Origin: Septoria linicola
Lineage: Eukaryota > Ascomycota > Dothideomycetes > Mycosphaerellales > Mycosphaerellaceae
Assembly (NCBI GenBank): GCA_024114885.1
Contig: CP099433.1
Span: forward strand, 248,001 to 312,000
DNA length: 64,000 nucleotides
Reading direction: 5' to 3'
The notes under the pieces were generated by a model. It searched no databases. It saw only the letters and a list, made by a program, of their open reading frames with translations, and was not told the origin of the DNA. Numbering within the stretch: the stretch's first letter is position 1; every line of letters begins with the position of its first letter. This document shows positions 49,255 to 60,301 of this stretch, piece after piece. Both the position numbers and the translations under genes were made by a program.

Positions 49255-50064
49255 TATTATAAATACTACTATTCGAATAATAATAGCTCGCTATTATACG
49301 TGTCTTTACTTATACTAGTTAGTAAGAACTTATCTTTATAGTACTACTAAAGCCTACGTACCTTCTCTATACTATCGTCTAGCTATACTCTCTTTACTAG
49401 CGTTAACTAATAACTAGAGATCTATATAAAGTAGAAGTCTAGATAAAGTAGTATAGTAGTAATATATACGCCTATATTATTAATTATAGTATACTATTTC
49501 TTAAATACTAGTTAGCTTTATCGAATAGCTAATCGTATTATAGACGCTTAAGAGTAGAGCCTTAACTAATTACTAAAGTAGTCGATAATAAACTCTATAG
49601 CTAGTTAGAATATATTAAAGGTAGCTTTATTACCTTCTATTTTCTTTATTAGCTCTTTAAAAAGGCTAAGGAAGCTAGTAATATCGTATAGAAGCCTCTA
49701 GTCTATAGTAGTAAGCTAGTAGTACTATAGCTCTAGGTAGCGCTCGAATATTATCTTAAGTATTAGCCTTATAGTATATATCTCTTCGGCTATTAGAAGA
49801 TAGCTATTCTAATATATAAGGCCTAGTTATTTTAGGATAGCTCTACTATAGTACTTCTTATAAATAGTACTAAAAGATTACTAGTACTTGTTAAAGTATA
49901 GTAATACTATAAGTAACGTCTCTTTAATAGTTAATTTATATAGTTAGAACTAGGCTAATCTATTTACTTAGGACTTTACTTCTCTTTTATATATAAAGGG
50001 CCCTAAGTGAACTATACTTTTGCCTATTAAATCTTGAATATTTATAATATTTAGGAGCTAAAGT
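49255..50064. other. RIP-mutated sequence without recognisable gene
   Basis: Right flank of the hAT. It loses the RIP signature gradually from about 49990 (CA/TG reappear) until the block ends near 50110. Confidence 0.4.
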
Positions 50065-50098
50065 ATTCAAATTCATTCAACGATTGAATGAATTGAAT
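50065..50098. repeat. Inverted repeat at the AT-block/island-2 boundary
   Basis: ATTCAAATTCATTCAA and TTGAATGAATTGAAT face each other across 3 bases, with a one-base bulge. Similar TTGAATTGAAT...ATTCAAAT wording recurs at about 23261-23286 in island 1. Confidence 0.7.
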
Positions 50099-50587
50099 CT
50101 CCTAAATAGCTATTCATTATTCAACTTCTATGCTCGGCACACGTTGACAACATCGGTTTGGTTCTTTTCAGGCTTGAAGCGCATCGACGTGATGCATTGT
50201 GCAGGAAGTTGGCTGTCTTGCGACCAATCGAATGGAAGCACTTGAGATATGGATATACGCTGATAACACTACTGTCATCGCCTGCATGGTCCGCTCTTTC
50301 GCCAGACTCGCCCCAGCTTCCCACCGCATACGAGACTGCCGAGACATGGATGCTGGCGTAGATTAGCGAATGCACTGAGATCGCGGCACGCTCGAAGCTA
50401 TCCTTATGCACCATTTCATTGTTCGGATTCTGAGTTGCTTCTCTTGAGCGGCGCATGCTGAGAAATTCTGGAAATGTTCATCTTTCTGGCATCGGTTGGC
50501 TAGTCTTTGGCACTGAAGTTGGCCAGTTTCGACTGTCCCAGTAATCGACATGCCCGACTTGAGACTGCCCTGCGCTCGCATTTGGTC

Positions 50588-51193
50588 CTACGCAATATCA
50601 TCATTGTCAGCGTCGAACGTTGCTTGTCGCGGCGTATTGTCCGTACCGCGAATGGCTGTAATGGTCTTATTCATCCGATCCTTCAGATCTTCCAAAGCGC
50701 GATCGAGGCGCGCCAGCTGCGCTGCGAAAGTCGGATCTGTTGAGCTCATGGCCGAGCCTTTGTTATGTCCCTGAGATGAGGTTGCGCTGCCGGAGGTAGA
50801 TAACGCGCGAGAGAGCGGCCGAGATCGCCCGAACGTTAGCGATGAGAATTCACTGCCTTCTTGGTCTGGACAGACGCTGGTCGAGCGAAGTGTCGACTCT
50901 GTATATGTCTTCAGGCGGTCACCGTTGCCGTCGTCACCGCTGTCATGTTCTGCCACTACTACTGCTGCCCCTACTGTGTATGAAGATGGAGGGACAAATC
51001 GTTTTGGTCGTGAATTGCCGTTAATAGTCGTCAGTGTAAGTCGCTGTGCTTTGCACGGTATGGGACCGGCGTGATCATCCCTTCCACGTGGGCAACCCTT
51101 GCTGCTGCTACCGAGACGGAGAACGGGTTCTTGACCGTTGGCGACCTCGTGCCAGGCATTAGGCAGTGCATCGAGCCAAGCGGTGATGTCGTC
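50588..51193 (-). CDS. Possible last exon of an uncharacterised, mostly disordered protein
   Basis: A minus-strand frame is open for 202 codons from 51193 to a stop at 50588, although its only useful Met is at 50956. TAG ends at 51194, so the frame probably starts at a splice acceptor. The upstream part reads I-T-A-W-L-D-A-L-P-N-A-W-H-E-V with a C-P-R-G-R-D-D-H...C cluster, then a Ser/Thr-rich disordered stretch, and finally a helix (A-A-Q-L-A-R-L-D-R-A-L-E-D-L-K-D-R-M) with coiled-coil character. No family recognised. Continuous protein-like composition without frameshift makes a real exon plausible; the 5' exon was not found, so a relic cannot be excluded. Confidence 0.48.
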   Translation of the reverse strand, partial: DDITAWLDALPNAWHEVANGQEPVLRLGSSSKGCPRGRDDHAGPIPCKAQRLTLTTINGNSRPKRFVPPSSYTVGAAVVVAEHDSGDDGNGDRLKTYTESTLRSTSVCPDQEGSEFSSLTFGRSRPLSRALSTSGSATSSQGHNKGSAMSSTDPTFAAQLARLDRALEDLKDRMNKTITAIRGTDNTPRQATFDADNDDIA

Positions 51194-51196
51194 CTA

Positions 51197-51962
51197 CGAC
51201 AATTCCGTGGTCGGCATTATCGCCTTTCGCAAGTGATGTGAGATGTTCGTCAGGTGTTGGTTTTGGACAAGAGACTCAGTGTTCAGAGTAGCACCGAGGA
51301 CAGAACTCGCTACTGGACATGGAGTCTTCCCCTTTGGGACTAACTAGTAGGAACCCATGAAGCATCAACGTCAACGCCACAACGGCTCACAAAACCTACA
51401 ATGACAAGGCGAGCGTGCTTTGCCTCTATCCTCAAGCATGTTGCGTTGGGCTCTGTCACATGTCAAGTGGCCATCACACAAGGCTGTGTGAATCGAGAAC
51501 TGCTGAATCTCTTGTGGCACAGACAAGAGTCTAGAGGAGAGGTCTTTGCTTCGGAAAGTGCAGTCCTTATTCCTACCTCAGATATGCGAAGTGCGCCGTA
51601 GATCCTCTGACTACATGCTCGGCAGCTATAACATGCACTGAATCGAAACGTTGGTCATTGCTCTTTTCCTGAAGCACATTATGACATTCTTGCGCACGCG
51701 GCGTCTGCTCGACGTAATAGACAATGACTGCACAGGACAGAAACGGTAATACATCGAATGGCAAGGCCGGTCGATGACCAGCTATCCTTGATTGCTTCGT
51801 GTGCTGGGGTTATTCCCATCCAGAGTGTTCCACTCTGGAGTCACGACTCGGGTATTGGTGCATTGCGGAGTGCCATGTGGATATGGCAGCCAGCTGGGCT
51901 GTAAGTCCCTTACTCAACAGCATGAGCAGCCTACAATCTTCCCGACAACCCACTCTCGTCAC
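51197..51962. other. No supported gene
   Basis: Only short ORFs, apart from a possible upstream exon of the 50588-51193 frame that could not be placed. Confidence 0.45.
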
Positions 51963-53156
51963 TCATTTCCCAGTCTCATCTTCTGTGTTTCCATCCCATG
52001 CACAGACCAATCCATAGGGAACATTCTCCACTTTTACCATCATCTGCCTCTTTGTCAACTGAACCAGCAGTTTCCCTGCATCGTATGGGCACTCTCCGAG
52101 GACCTTTGTCACCTTGGCCGGCCTGTTGCTCTCGCAGGCATCAGGATTCTGGAGCCGGACTTGCAGCTCTGACGACCATGCTGAAAGGACATCTTGCCCG
52201 ATGTTCTGCTCGGGCTCCCAGGTACATGGCCAGGGCTTGCCGTTGGGATGTTTGCCTGCCCATCGGACGAGGTACTCTCCATTGTTGTCAGTGCGACTGG
52301 TGCTTGAACGTCTCTTGTCATTCTTCCCTCCGATGCTCTTCCGATGGCGCAGAACCTTCTCAACGTCGTATGCCGTGGCCTGCCAGTCGGTCCAAGCTTT
52401 GAGAACGTGCTTGCTGATGTTCTCATGGGGCTCCCAAGTCGGCGGCCATGGTTCGCCATTGGGTTGAGTGCCTGACCAGACCAGGAGGTACTGGTTTCCA
52501 TCTTGAGCCGCGATAGCCTTGACGTCCCACTCTTGATCAGTGTCGACAGAGTCTTTGCCATCGTTGTCGGCAGGTTCCTCGCCACCTTCCTGCGTCTGGT
52601 CAACTTCCTCGAGATCTTTCCCACATTCCTTCCCCTCACGTTCTTCTCGCCCTTCTTCTACATGTTCTTCTCGCCCTTCTTCTACATGTTCTTCTCGCCC
52701 TTCTTCTACATGTTCTTCTCGCCCTTCCTCCACACGCCCTTTTTCCACATCATCTTCTCGCCCTTCCTCCACAGCGTCTTCTTCTTGACCCTGCCCAGTC
52801 AAAACCGCCAGAGCTGCACCATATTGGTCCGACGGCTTGCCCACTTCCCTAAGCCTCCCTGGTTGGTATGGCGGGCTGGCGACTCGAGCGGCAGAAGGAG
52901 TCGCGTTCGCTGAGTGTCCGATAGCTCCTTCTTCGTCCTCGTCATCGTTCCCAAGCGTGCTCGTAGTGCCAGACAACATCTTCAAAGTGCGGTCCATGTA
53001 GCGCTGCACGCCATAGGTGCGCATCGCCTTCTTTGCCTTTCCCGCGCCACGTTCAGCGCCCGAGAACGATAGCGTGCGCTTCTTGCCCGAGGCGGACGTG
53101 TTGTCCTTGTCAGGCATAACTGCCGGGCTCGTTTGGGGTAAACTCATTGATATCAT
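51963..53156 (-). CDS. Double-chromodomain protein with acidic octapeptide repeats (397 aa)
   Basis: Intact single-exon frame, Met at 53156 (Met at 53117 is an alternative), stop at 51963. The N-terminus is Lys/Ser-rich with probable nuclear localisation signals (K-K-R near 25, K-A-K-K near 40). Residues 128-173 are an acidic repeat of (H)VEEGREE. Chromodomain 1 covers about 209-255 and chromodomain 2 about 263-327; each has the aromatic/W-E-P core (Y-L-L-V-W-S-G...P-W-P-P-T-W-E-P and Y-L-V-R-W-A-G...P-W-P-C-T-W-E-P), the second with a basic insertion in its first loop. Chromodomains bind methylated lysines, mainly on histone H3. Such small chromodomain proteins can be host proteins or derived from chromoviral integrases; no integrase is adjacent here, so a free-standing gene is favoured. 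Three ACGCGT boxes lie upstream. Confidence 0.85.
   Translation of the reverse strand: MISMSLPQTSPAVMPDKDNTSASGKKRTLSFSGAERGAGKAKKAMRTYGVQRYMDRTLKMLSGTTSTLGNDDEDEEGAIGHSANATPSAARVASPPYQPGRLREVGKPSDQYGAALAVLTGQGQEEDAVEEGREDDVEKGRVEEGREEHVEEGREEHVEEGREEHVEEGREEREGKECGKDLEEVDQTQEGGEEPADNDGKDSVDTDQEWDVKAIAAQDGNQYLLVWSGTQPNGEPWPPTWEPHENISKHVLKAWTDWQATAYDVEKVLRHRKSIGGKNDKRRSSTSRTDNNGEYLVRWAGKHPNGKPWPCTWEPEQNIGQDVLSAWSSELQVRLQNPDACESNRPAKVTKVLGECPYDAGKLLVQLTKRQMMVKVENVPYGLVCAWDGNTEDETGK
52640..52735 (-). repeat. 24-bp coding minisatellite in the chromodomain gene
   Basis: Four head-to-tail 24-bp units (GTTCTTCTCGCCCTTCTTCTACAT on the plus strand; starts 52640, 52664, 52688, 52712), three identical, encode the acidic octapeptide. 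Degenerate units continue to about 52790. The 24-bp period keeps the frame, so copy number may vary between strains. Confidence 0.9.
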
Positions 53157-53241
53157 GTCGTTCGGCGTGAACCCTCCGGAAAGGAAGGTGGAATTGGAAG
53201 AGGCTCATCGTTCATGGTGTATGCTGTGCGGGGCAAATGTC

Positions 53242-53325
53242 ACGCGTCACGTACGCGACACGCGTTGATCTGGGCCCGAACGGCGCGTACTCTAATTCTT
53301 CTCTGTCGACTCGCGCGTCACGCGT
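53242..53325. promoter_or_regulatory. Three ACGCGT (MCB-like) boxes upstream of the chromodomain gene
   Basis: Perfect ACGCGT at 53242-53247, 53260-53265 and 53320-53325, 86-170 bp before the start codon. ACGCGT is the MluI cell-cycle box bound by MBF-type (Mbp1/Swi6) factors that drive G1/S transcription in yeasts. That it works here is inferred. Confidence 0.5.
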
Positions 53326-53329
53326 GTTG

Positions 53330-55548
53330 CTATTCGAGCGCCTATGAATGCTGTCCATCAATAAATTGATGAGAGTCTACGTCAATCGATCATCCCTCCC
53401 TCGAATCTGGAGAGGACACTCATCTCTCCTATCACGTAGGCGAGATGAGATCAAAGCTCCTTAGGCCCTGGAGGGATAAATCCAGCTCTCCACCTGGCCT
53501 GGAGATGACGCAATTCTCCTTCTCCTTCTTCTGCTCTTCAGCATATGACCCTTCCGTGAATCCGCTCGACACCGATCGCAGCTTGGCACATACTGGTCTC
53601 ATTTCGCAAGATTTAGTTAAGTGCTGTCAAAAGCGAGCTCCACACGGAGCCAAGAACTGACATATCGCTCGCCTTATGCGCTAGTGAATTGGACTTCATA
53701 CATTTCTCGAGTTATCAAATAATGTCTGCTGCACTGAACAGACTATCGCTTTGCACAGAAGATCAATTTTGTCCAGCAAGTCGGACACGACGTCGAAAGC
53801 GCATCGTACAAGGCGGAAACGTGTTGTTAACCGAGCTAGGCAACTGTACGGACAGCTGAAGTTGGTAGAGCTGGAGTCCGGAGACTAAGACAACTGCTAC
53901 AGGCGATATGAATCTCAAAGCTATGATTGGTTTAGGACCGGAGGATGTAAGCACAGGCGAGTCTTGAGAACGAGAGCAAGCCAGCTTAGACTAGGATTTC
54001 ATGAGTGTCACAGTGTGGCCTGGTGCTGTCTCTTATGGGCCGAGTACAACCATCACAAGCGAGCTTGCATCGAGTCGCCACCAAATCCTCGGCGGAAGGA
54101 GAAGACGAAGCATGCGCCCTATCGTCTTAGACTGCGTTTTTCACATCTTACTGTCGGCCGCCAGGGTAGTCTGTCGCATGGATACGCGTCTCTCCTGCTT
54201 GGGGAGCCTGCAGATGATTGTGAAGCATCCCGCAGCGCACCTGCCTACAAACAAGCTCACAGCGGTACAGAATCGCGGCTTGGTGTCCTTCGCTGACAAA
54301 CACGCCGATCTCCTTCGCTGTTTTCGAGACACATCCGCTGGGCTTGCCTTGCTTTTTCCAAGACACATCCGCATTTGACATGGCCAACAACACTTTTGAC
54401 GGCAGAATGAAGTACAACGTCACGGTGGGCACCAGCGCAACAAGTCGCTGCCGCTGCCACTTCCTCACGCTCCAGCACCAAACGTAAAGGCTCACCTCCC
54501 GATCCGAACCGTTCCCAGCCCGGAGGAGGAATAGAAGAGTGGCCGAATCACATGGCGAACGAGGCAGCTGGCAAGAAGAGTGGAGATGAGTGTTAGATCA
54601 GGACGCGACTACGTCAGGCTCGGATAAATCGTCTGAGCATAGTGAGCATAGACGAGAGGACGGGAGGCTGACTAGCTGACAACTGGCTGGCTGCAAGCGA
54701 AGCGCTAGTGATGTGTGACTGGCGACACGGTGCCCCGGTGCGCGAACGCAGCATTCTTGTTTCTCCTCCGCCACACGAACGGGTATTGACAGACGACGTT
54801 ACTCACGTACCGTGGGCACTGTTCGGCTGGTCCTCATCTGGTATCGACGGCGAGAACTCGGCAGATCCATCGAGGGCCTAGTGCAATTCTACAAAGATGG
54901 TCAGGTCAATTCTCGGCTCGCAAAGTAGCCCGCAAGGGTGATGAAGAGACGGGAGGAGCTTGATGGGCATATCCGCCGAAGTCAGTTCAGGAGGACGAAG
55001 ATGAGAAGCTCTTGCAGCTATACATCTCACGGGACGAGGGTCTAACACACGAAAAGATCAGATCGGGACGACGAGCACAACTGCGGGCATAGGTGTTGGT
55101 CACTTATACGGTCGCGAAATATCGTGCCCCGATGGTCAGCTGGAGAACCTGGATCGATCTGCTAAAGGACGGCCAGCTTCTCCTTGTGATCGCTTGATGA
55201 AGCGCAGACCGGCCCATCCTACTACCACCATGATGCGACCAGCCTGAGCATCATCCCACGATGCGTGCTTGAGACGCCATGAGCCGCTCGCAGCTCACTT
55301 TCTCCTTGAACATCAGACTTAGCGTTGCCTGTTCTCCTTGCGCTCTCTTGTACTAGACAAGACGACACAAGATGGTGGCGCCAGCGCCCTTCGGCGATGT
55401 AGCAGCGGCGAACAGACTCATGAAGGGCGGGCTCGAAAGGTTGCTCAAGATGTCAACGCTCGTTGTAATGCGCAGCAAAAGCAGTATGACAATGCGGCGC
55501 TTCGTCCAGTGGAACTTTCAGATGCAGCGGATCAAGACTTACGTGTGT
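53330..55548. other. No supported gene
   Basis: Balanced composition, short ORFs only. A 115-codon minus-strand frame (54148-54495) and overlapping plus-strand frames are of equal quality, and none has a domain. Confidence 0.45.
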
Positions 55549-55806
55549 TACCCCGTGAGCCGGTCCATGTCTTTGCTCAGCACTGGAGTGTCGTACTTGC
55601 CCAGTTGGCTTGAAGATGTCAACAGGTAATGACACGAACCCGCCCAACTCATTTGCCATCTGCTGAATAGCGCCTAAGCCGCCTTGCATGTTGGTCAGGC
55701 GAGTGAACAGCTCAGCATGAGTCGCCATTAGTCTTGAGGTCGTCTCGCTCATGCTCGTGTACCTCTCGTTCAGGTCATCCCGTTTGCGCAGCGCCTTCTT
55801 ATCCGC
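55549..55806 (-). pseudogene. Fragment of a helical/coiled-coil protein gene
   Basis: On the minus strand, directly after a TAG that could be a splice acceptor, a frame reads A-D-K-K-A-L-R-K-R-D-D-L-N-E-R-Y and continues into an amphipathic helix (S-R-L-M-A-T-H-A-E-L-F-T-R-L) and a Gly-rich turn. Near 55605 the natural sequence shifts by one base into L-G-K-Y-D-T-P-V-L-S-K-D-M-D-R-L-T-G and stops at TAA (55549-55551). The frameshift suggests decay. The plus strand of the same stretch also holds open frames, so strand assignment is moderate. No family recognised. Confidence 0.35.
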
Positions 55807-56502
55807 CTAGAAAGTCTTCAGAGCTACACCTCAGTAACAACCATGAGTACTGTGGTGCTCGTGGCCTCGTCTGTCATGCTTTGACCATGTTCCGCCTCGA
55901 ATCTTTGCGCGCGATGAGGTGCTTCGTAGTGAGGCTGTACCCAGCACTCGTAGTGCGGCATTCGATCGACAACGCCGTTCTTGCCGCATCACTAGCGCAG
56001 ATATGCGACCTTGGAACGGGCATGATGAAGGTGTGTTGCCCTGATGCGCCTCCCTGCGTTTGGTCACTAGGACCTCGCCAGTGTCATCCGAAAGCTCTTC
56101 CGAATCGTGATGTCGGTATTTCTTCCCGTTCTGTGCTCTCTGGGAATGAGACGGCGCAGAGTCAAGTCGGCAGTGTATGCTGTGCGCTCCCTGGTGGGAC
56201 CGCTCAAGCATTGAATGCTGCTGCTGCATTAGGCTACAGGCTCCGCATGCATTATAACTGCTCAAGCGGGTTAGACCGTCTGCAGTTCCAGTCTGCTTCG
56301 ATAGCAATACTAGAAGGACCTCTTGCGCCTAATCCGATGACGCACAGAGAAGCCCAAGAAGCGCTGGTTATTGTACTCTTGTGGTCCTCCTCGCCACCTA
56401 ACACATCGAGAATACCTTCACCACATCGACCATGTCAGTGCTCTTTCAAGACTCGCTCGGATACCTGCCGATCCGAGACGCTGTTAGGTTGCGACGGCGA
56501 TA

Positions 56503-57132
56503 ATGTGGCGTGGAATATCGCTAAAGAGACTTGCGGGCGAGGAGCAGAGTGTTCCGAGCCGGCGGACGCGCTCAGGACTAGAGCTCGCAATCTTGAGAAG
56601 GTGCACGGTGTTGGTGCGACTGCACGTGCTTGCGCAAGTAGCTCACACGACGGACAGCAAACTTATTGTCCAGGCGCAGCGAGCTCACATTGACGCTACA
56701 TTGCTGCTGGCGCTGCCTGAGAAGTGACACTACGCCTGCGCAGGTGGCAAGAGCTTTGCCGGCGCTGCTACAGATCGTGAAGGAGCTGTCTGCCGGCCGA
56801 TCACAGCGAACACGACAGTACATGCAAGCAGCAACACCAGGAGCGATTTCAGTCGTGGGCAATGTCTATGCACAGTTGCTACCCCTCCCGAGGAGGACGA
56901 TCAAATCACTGCGCTCTGTCTGCTGTTGCTGACGTTACCCGACGATCTTGTCAGCTGCTCTGGCTCCTCGCTTACGCCAGTCTCAGCCTCGCCCTCGACT
57001 TCCGCGCCAACCTCATCCTCGCCAGTCTCAGTCTCGCCATCTTCATCCACGTCATCACTTGCTGGGAATGAGACCACTAGCGGACGTTTAAAGGTAACGA
57101 AAGCGGAAACCAAAGCGCTTCGAAAGAAGTAG
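56503..57132 (+). pseudogene. Decayed coding region with one TGA and a Ser/Thr/Pro-rich C-terminus
   Basis: The plus-strand frame from ATG 56503 to TAA 57132 is open except for one TGA at 56725-56727. The first 74 codons are Arg/Leu-rich. After the stop come a Cys-containing part (C-L-C-T-V-A-T-P-P-E-E-D-D), a hydrophobic helix (A-L-C-L-L-L-L-T-L) and a long Ser/Thr/Pro linker before a Lys-rich end (K-V-T-K-A-E-T-K-A-L-R-K-K). The minus strand is also open for 114 codons with an acidic repeat at 56901-57245; the internally repetitive sequence allows both readings. No function assigned. Confidence 0.33.
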
Positions 57133-57736
57133 TAGTCAGACGTGTGGCAGCAAAAGAGGCGCGCGATGTTTTCTTTCGACTCCGCAGGTTCAAAAGCTCT
57201 CGTATACTGCGCTCTCCAGGCTTCACTGAAGGGCGATGACGGCACGTGGCTGTGGCTGTATGACTTGGATGCGCATTTGGAAGACTGATCTGCATCGATG
57301 TGCCTCTCGGCTCTTGAGGTTGGCCAGCGATCGCTAGTTGGAACGGTCTAGAAGCGGTTGATCGGGGGCAGCGAGCTACGTCGAATGTGACAATACTGTT
57401 GAGAGATGAGTACCGCCTGCGAGCTTCTGTGTGGGCTGACGATGGCCGGTGCTGGAAAATTCGCGCTGGCATGTGATCTCAGCCAAGGTTTAGACGGCCA
57501 TGCTCCCCAGACACAGAAGGTTCGCTCCTTAGTGCCGGAACGCTGTCTATATCGAATCCAAGACGAGTAAAGAGCCCACAGCTTATACCTTCAGTGTTCG
57601 CACAGTCAGTCCTGATATATGAGACAATATATCATGCACTCCCACAAGTCGTGCGACTGTAGATCTCGCCGCAAAGGCCCCAAGCGTGGCCTTTGGCCCA
57701 GCTCCGCCACTAACTTCAATGAGAGGTGACTTTGTT
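57133..57736. other. No supported gene
   Basis: Only overlapping short ORFs; a 131-codon minus-strand frame (57077-57472) has no recognisable domain. Confidence 0.4.
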
Positions 57737-58177
57737 CTAACGTTCAGATGGCAGTCTTGGCGGAGCACGCCATCGATAGTTTCCGCATTGATCTTCATGT
57801 CTCTTTCGTGACGTGGCGCATGACATGTCCACATTTTTGTCGAAGCTTTTCTTGAACAGAGACCTCGCTATCATCCTGATATCAGCACAGTATCCTCCTC
57901 AACACATGGCCTCTGTTTTCTTCCAAGCACTAGCACCAGCTTCGCGGAGGGCTTGTCGCTCGTCACCCAAGAAAGTGCAGTCAGTAATGAAGTTGCAGCT
58001 GCAGTTCTCCATCGGAATATGGCTCCGCCGTCGAACGGCCCAAGTACCAGGGCTTGAGTCTGTGAATGGTTCCCGTGGGGGATAGCTGCGTGCCGGCGGA
58101 GGTGTGTCACTTATGTCAGGCTCTATACCTGCTTGGCTTGTTCTGAGGTGCCTCGAGGTTGTGTTTCGACTTAGACC
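57737..58177 (-). pseudogene. Cys-containing frame with one premature TGA
   Basis: A minus-strand frame is open for 147 codons between stops at 58180 and 57737, apart from TGA at 57899-57901. The middle reads M-E-N-C-S-C-N-F-I-T-D-C-T-F-L-G-D-E-R, then C-x-G-G-Y-C-A-D-I-R around the stop and C-A-T-S-R-K-R-H-E-D-Q-C near the end: seven Cys in about 80 residues. The TGA sits where an Arg (CGA) or Trp would fit. It may be a relic of a zinc-binding or disulphide-rich protein, but no family could be assigned and no start codon is evident. Confidence 0.36.
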
Positions 58178-59241
58178 TCACACGGTCCGCTCGCATTCTG
58201 ATCACATCCACCAACGTCGTTTGAAAACTCATCTGGCCTTTGATCGTGTTTCCACTCCCGTGCATGGTGCCACATTCGCTCGCGAAATACAGGCAGAAGG
58301 CATGCCAAGAGCCTCACGAGACCAGGGAGACTAGGTCGACATATGTCCTACTGCATCGTCCGCTATGTTGACCATGCAGATTGCCATGAAGAGCTTCCAG
58401 ACAATGAGCGTAAGCTTAGAGGCAGGGGGCATGCAAATAACTGTCCTCCATGGTGCGTGTGGTGAATCTGCTCTTGAACGACCCAAGCGGCGTGCCTGAA
58501 GTCATTGCAGGTGATTGCTGGTCTCGCATAGTCGACATTTGGTTCGTGTGCTCTGCACAAATTGCTTCACCAGGCATCCAACGCCAGGCCTTACGGCCCA
58601 ACAATAGTAGCATGTATGCACCAAGTCCTTCTGTGAGTAGTGAGTAATCGATTATGTGCTATCATCCTCTGTGGTATACGTCACGATCTGTAGAAAGTCC
58701 ACGATTGTATTCGAGCGGGTGTATTTCGCAGCGGGTAGTCTATCTGCGTGATAGAGGTTAGTCCTCGAGTATGCTAAGAGCTGGAAACGAAGACGGCAGC
58801 TTCCATGCAGCTCTCCATTGCAGCTCTTCATCGGAGCACTCCATTGCAGCCCTGAATCAATCGCGCATTGAGTCCGAGTCAAACATGCGTCTGCGCAAAG
58901 TGCAGATCGAGGCACGGCACGATGATTGCTGAGCGGCACCGCGCGTGTACCGCCGTGGTGTTTCTGGAAGTACCGAGTACACAGCGCGGAAAGTGCTTGT
59001 TGAGTGTGAGGACGAACAGGCGACCCTTGTTAGCGGTTTAGGATCTCCTCAAAAGGAGAAGCCTATGCGTTCCCGTCAAGCGGCAGTCAAGGGAAGCGGC
59101 ATGGGGTGTCCATCATTATCCGGATTCGGGCACAATCCTGTAGCACTCCCTACCTTCCAGATCCGGTCACGCCTCATGTGGCCATAAGGCTATCTCGTAC
59201 ATCGAGAAATCGCTCGGTGTTGGCGTGACTTGGGTGCAGGC

Positions 59242-59345
59242 GCAAGAAGACGTGGAATAACGCGTGTTGCTTCTTGTTGTCCATGTCGGTGGTGCAAAAA
59301 GACATCGGATAGCGCATGCTGCTTCATTTTGTCCATGACGGTGGT
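59242..59345. repeat. 52-bp tandem duplication
   Basis: Units 59242-59293 and 59294-59345 share GCAA-AAGAC...G(T/C)TGCTTC...TTGTCCATG-CGGTGGT; each is 52 bp. Confidence 0.75.
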
Positions 59346-59751
59346 GGGAGGTGATGAACAAGGTGTGCGCTTCGAAGTGTGGTGGGTGACTCGATGAGTC
59401 TGGCTACAGACCGGGAATGCGGGGTTGTATGTGTGTATGTGTGTATCGCGAGTAGTGAGCGGGCAGTCACTTATCGGTGTCAAGCTGGCGTGGTATCAGC
59501 CTGACTTCCTGCTGTCGCCATGTGTACCGCGGCCAGGCAAGTAGGCAGGTGCTTTCGAGCCAGCACAGCTGGCTTGAAAGTGCTATTGGGCCAGCGTCAC
59601 CGGCACAATATTGACTTGTGCCAGCGTGACTGGTACATCTGTGCAGTTATAGCCTGGGACGGGTGTGCTCGAGTACTTTCCTCCACTTACGGCATACACT
59701 ACGCAAGGCGAGCCACGTTTCCTGCCCGTGTCTTGGTCGCGTTGAGCGTAC

Positions 59752-59920
59752 CCTACACGAGAGTTGGTCGTGGAAAAGTACATAAGCACGAGTCCAGCTC
59801 AGTTTCTGGTTGCGTGACCTGCACGAGATTTGATTGTGAAGAAGCGTGCTGGCACGTTCCCTGCCTACACGAGAATTGATCGTAGACAAGTGTGCAGGCA
59901 CGAGTCCTGCCCATCTCTGG
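59752..59920. repeat. Diverged repeats with CTACACGAGA core
   Basis: CTACACGAGAGTTGGTCGTG, CTGCACGAGATTTGATTGTG and CTACACGAGAATTGATCGTA recur at irregular 45-65 bp spacing, with GCACGAGTCC-like downstream parts. Confidence 0.6.
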
Positions 59921-60301
59921 GTCGCCTTTCTGGCCGCGTGTTTTGGCTAAAGAAAGTGCGGAATCACATACCTTGCCCGCCCGTGTTTCGGTTGCCTGCT
60001 TCTCGATCGAAGGGGAAAGTCCGGCGCCGCTTTGCAATCTGGCCATCGCACATGCATTTGATAGAACGGAAGGCCGGCTAGCGCTCATTGGGGAGAACAC
60101 GTCATGCCATAGTGGCATGAAACAAAGATGAGGTTGTGATAAGCATTGGAGAACAAGGTTCCGGCCGGAAAGTCTCATGCGCAGGTATTGGCATTGTCCG
60201 CTTCCATTCTGAAGAATAAGAAACACATTCTCCATCCAAGCAGCAACACATGGTGACCATGTGGAGATGGAGCTACAAAGTCGACGAGAAGTCGAAAGCT
60301 G

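Larger units (their letters stand above)
58190..60300. other. No supported gene; contains short repeats
   Basis: Short ORFs in all frames without a domain. Includes a 52-bp tandem duplication (59242-59345), a GT-rich microsatellite-like run (about 59427-59447) and diverged repeats at 59752-59920. Confidence 0.45.

Noticed and set aside
52109..52639. 176-codon minus-strand ORF
   Set aside because: Alternative frame of the chromodomain gene; repeats of the real protein appear only as frame-shifted low-complexity sequence.
51963..53156. Chromodomain gene as the end of a chromoviral integrase
   Set aside because: No integrase, RT or LTR is adjacent; the frame has its own start, an N-terminal nuclear-signal region and two chromodomains.
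55734..56693. 319-codon plus-strand ORF
   Set aside because: Its composition is biased to Cys, Ser and Arg without domain or helix pattern, and an equally plausible minus-strand frame with charged sequence overlaps it (55831-56307). Length alone does not support it.
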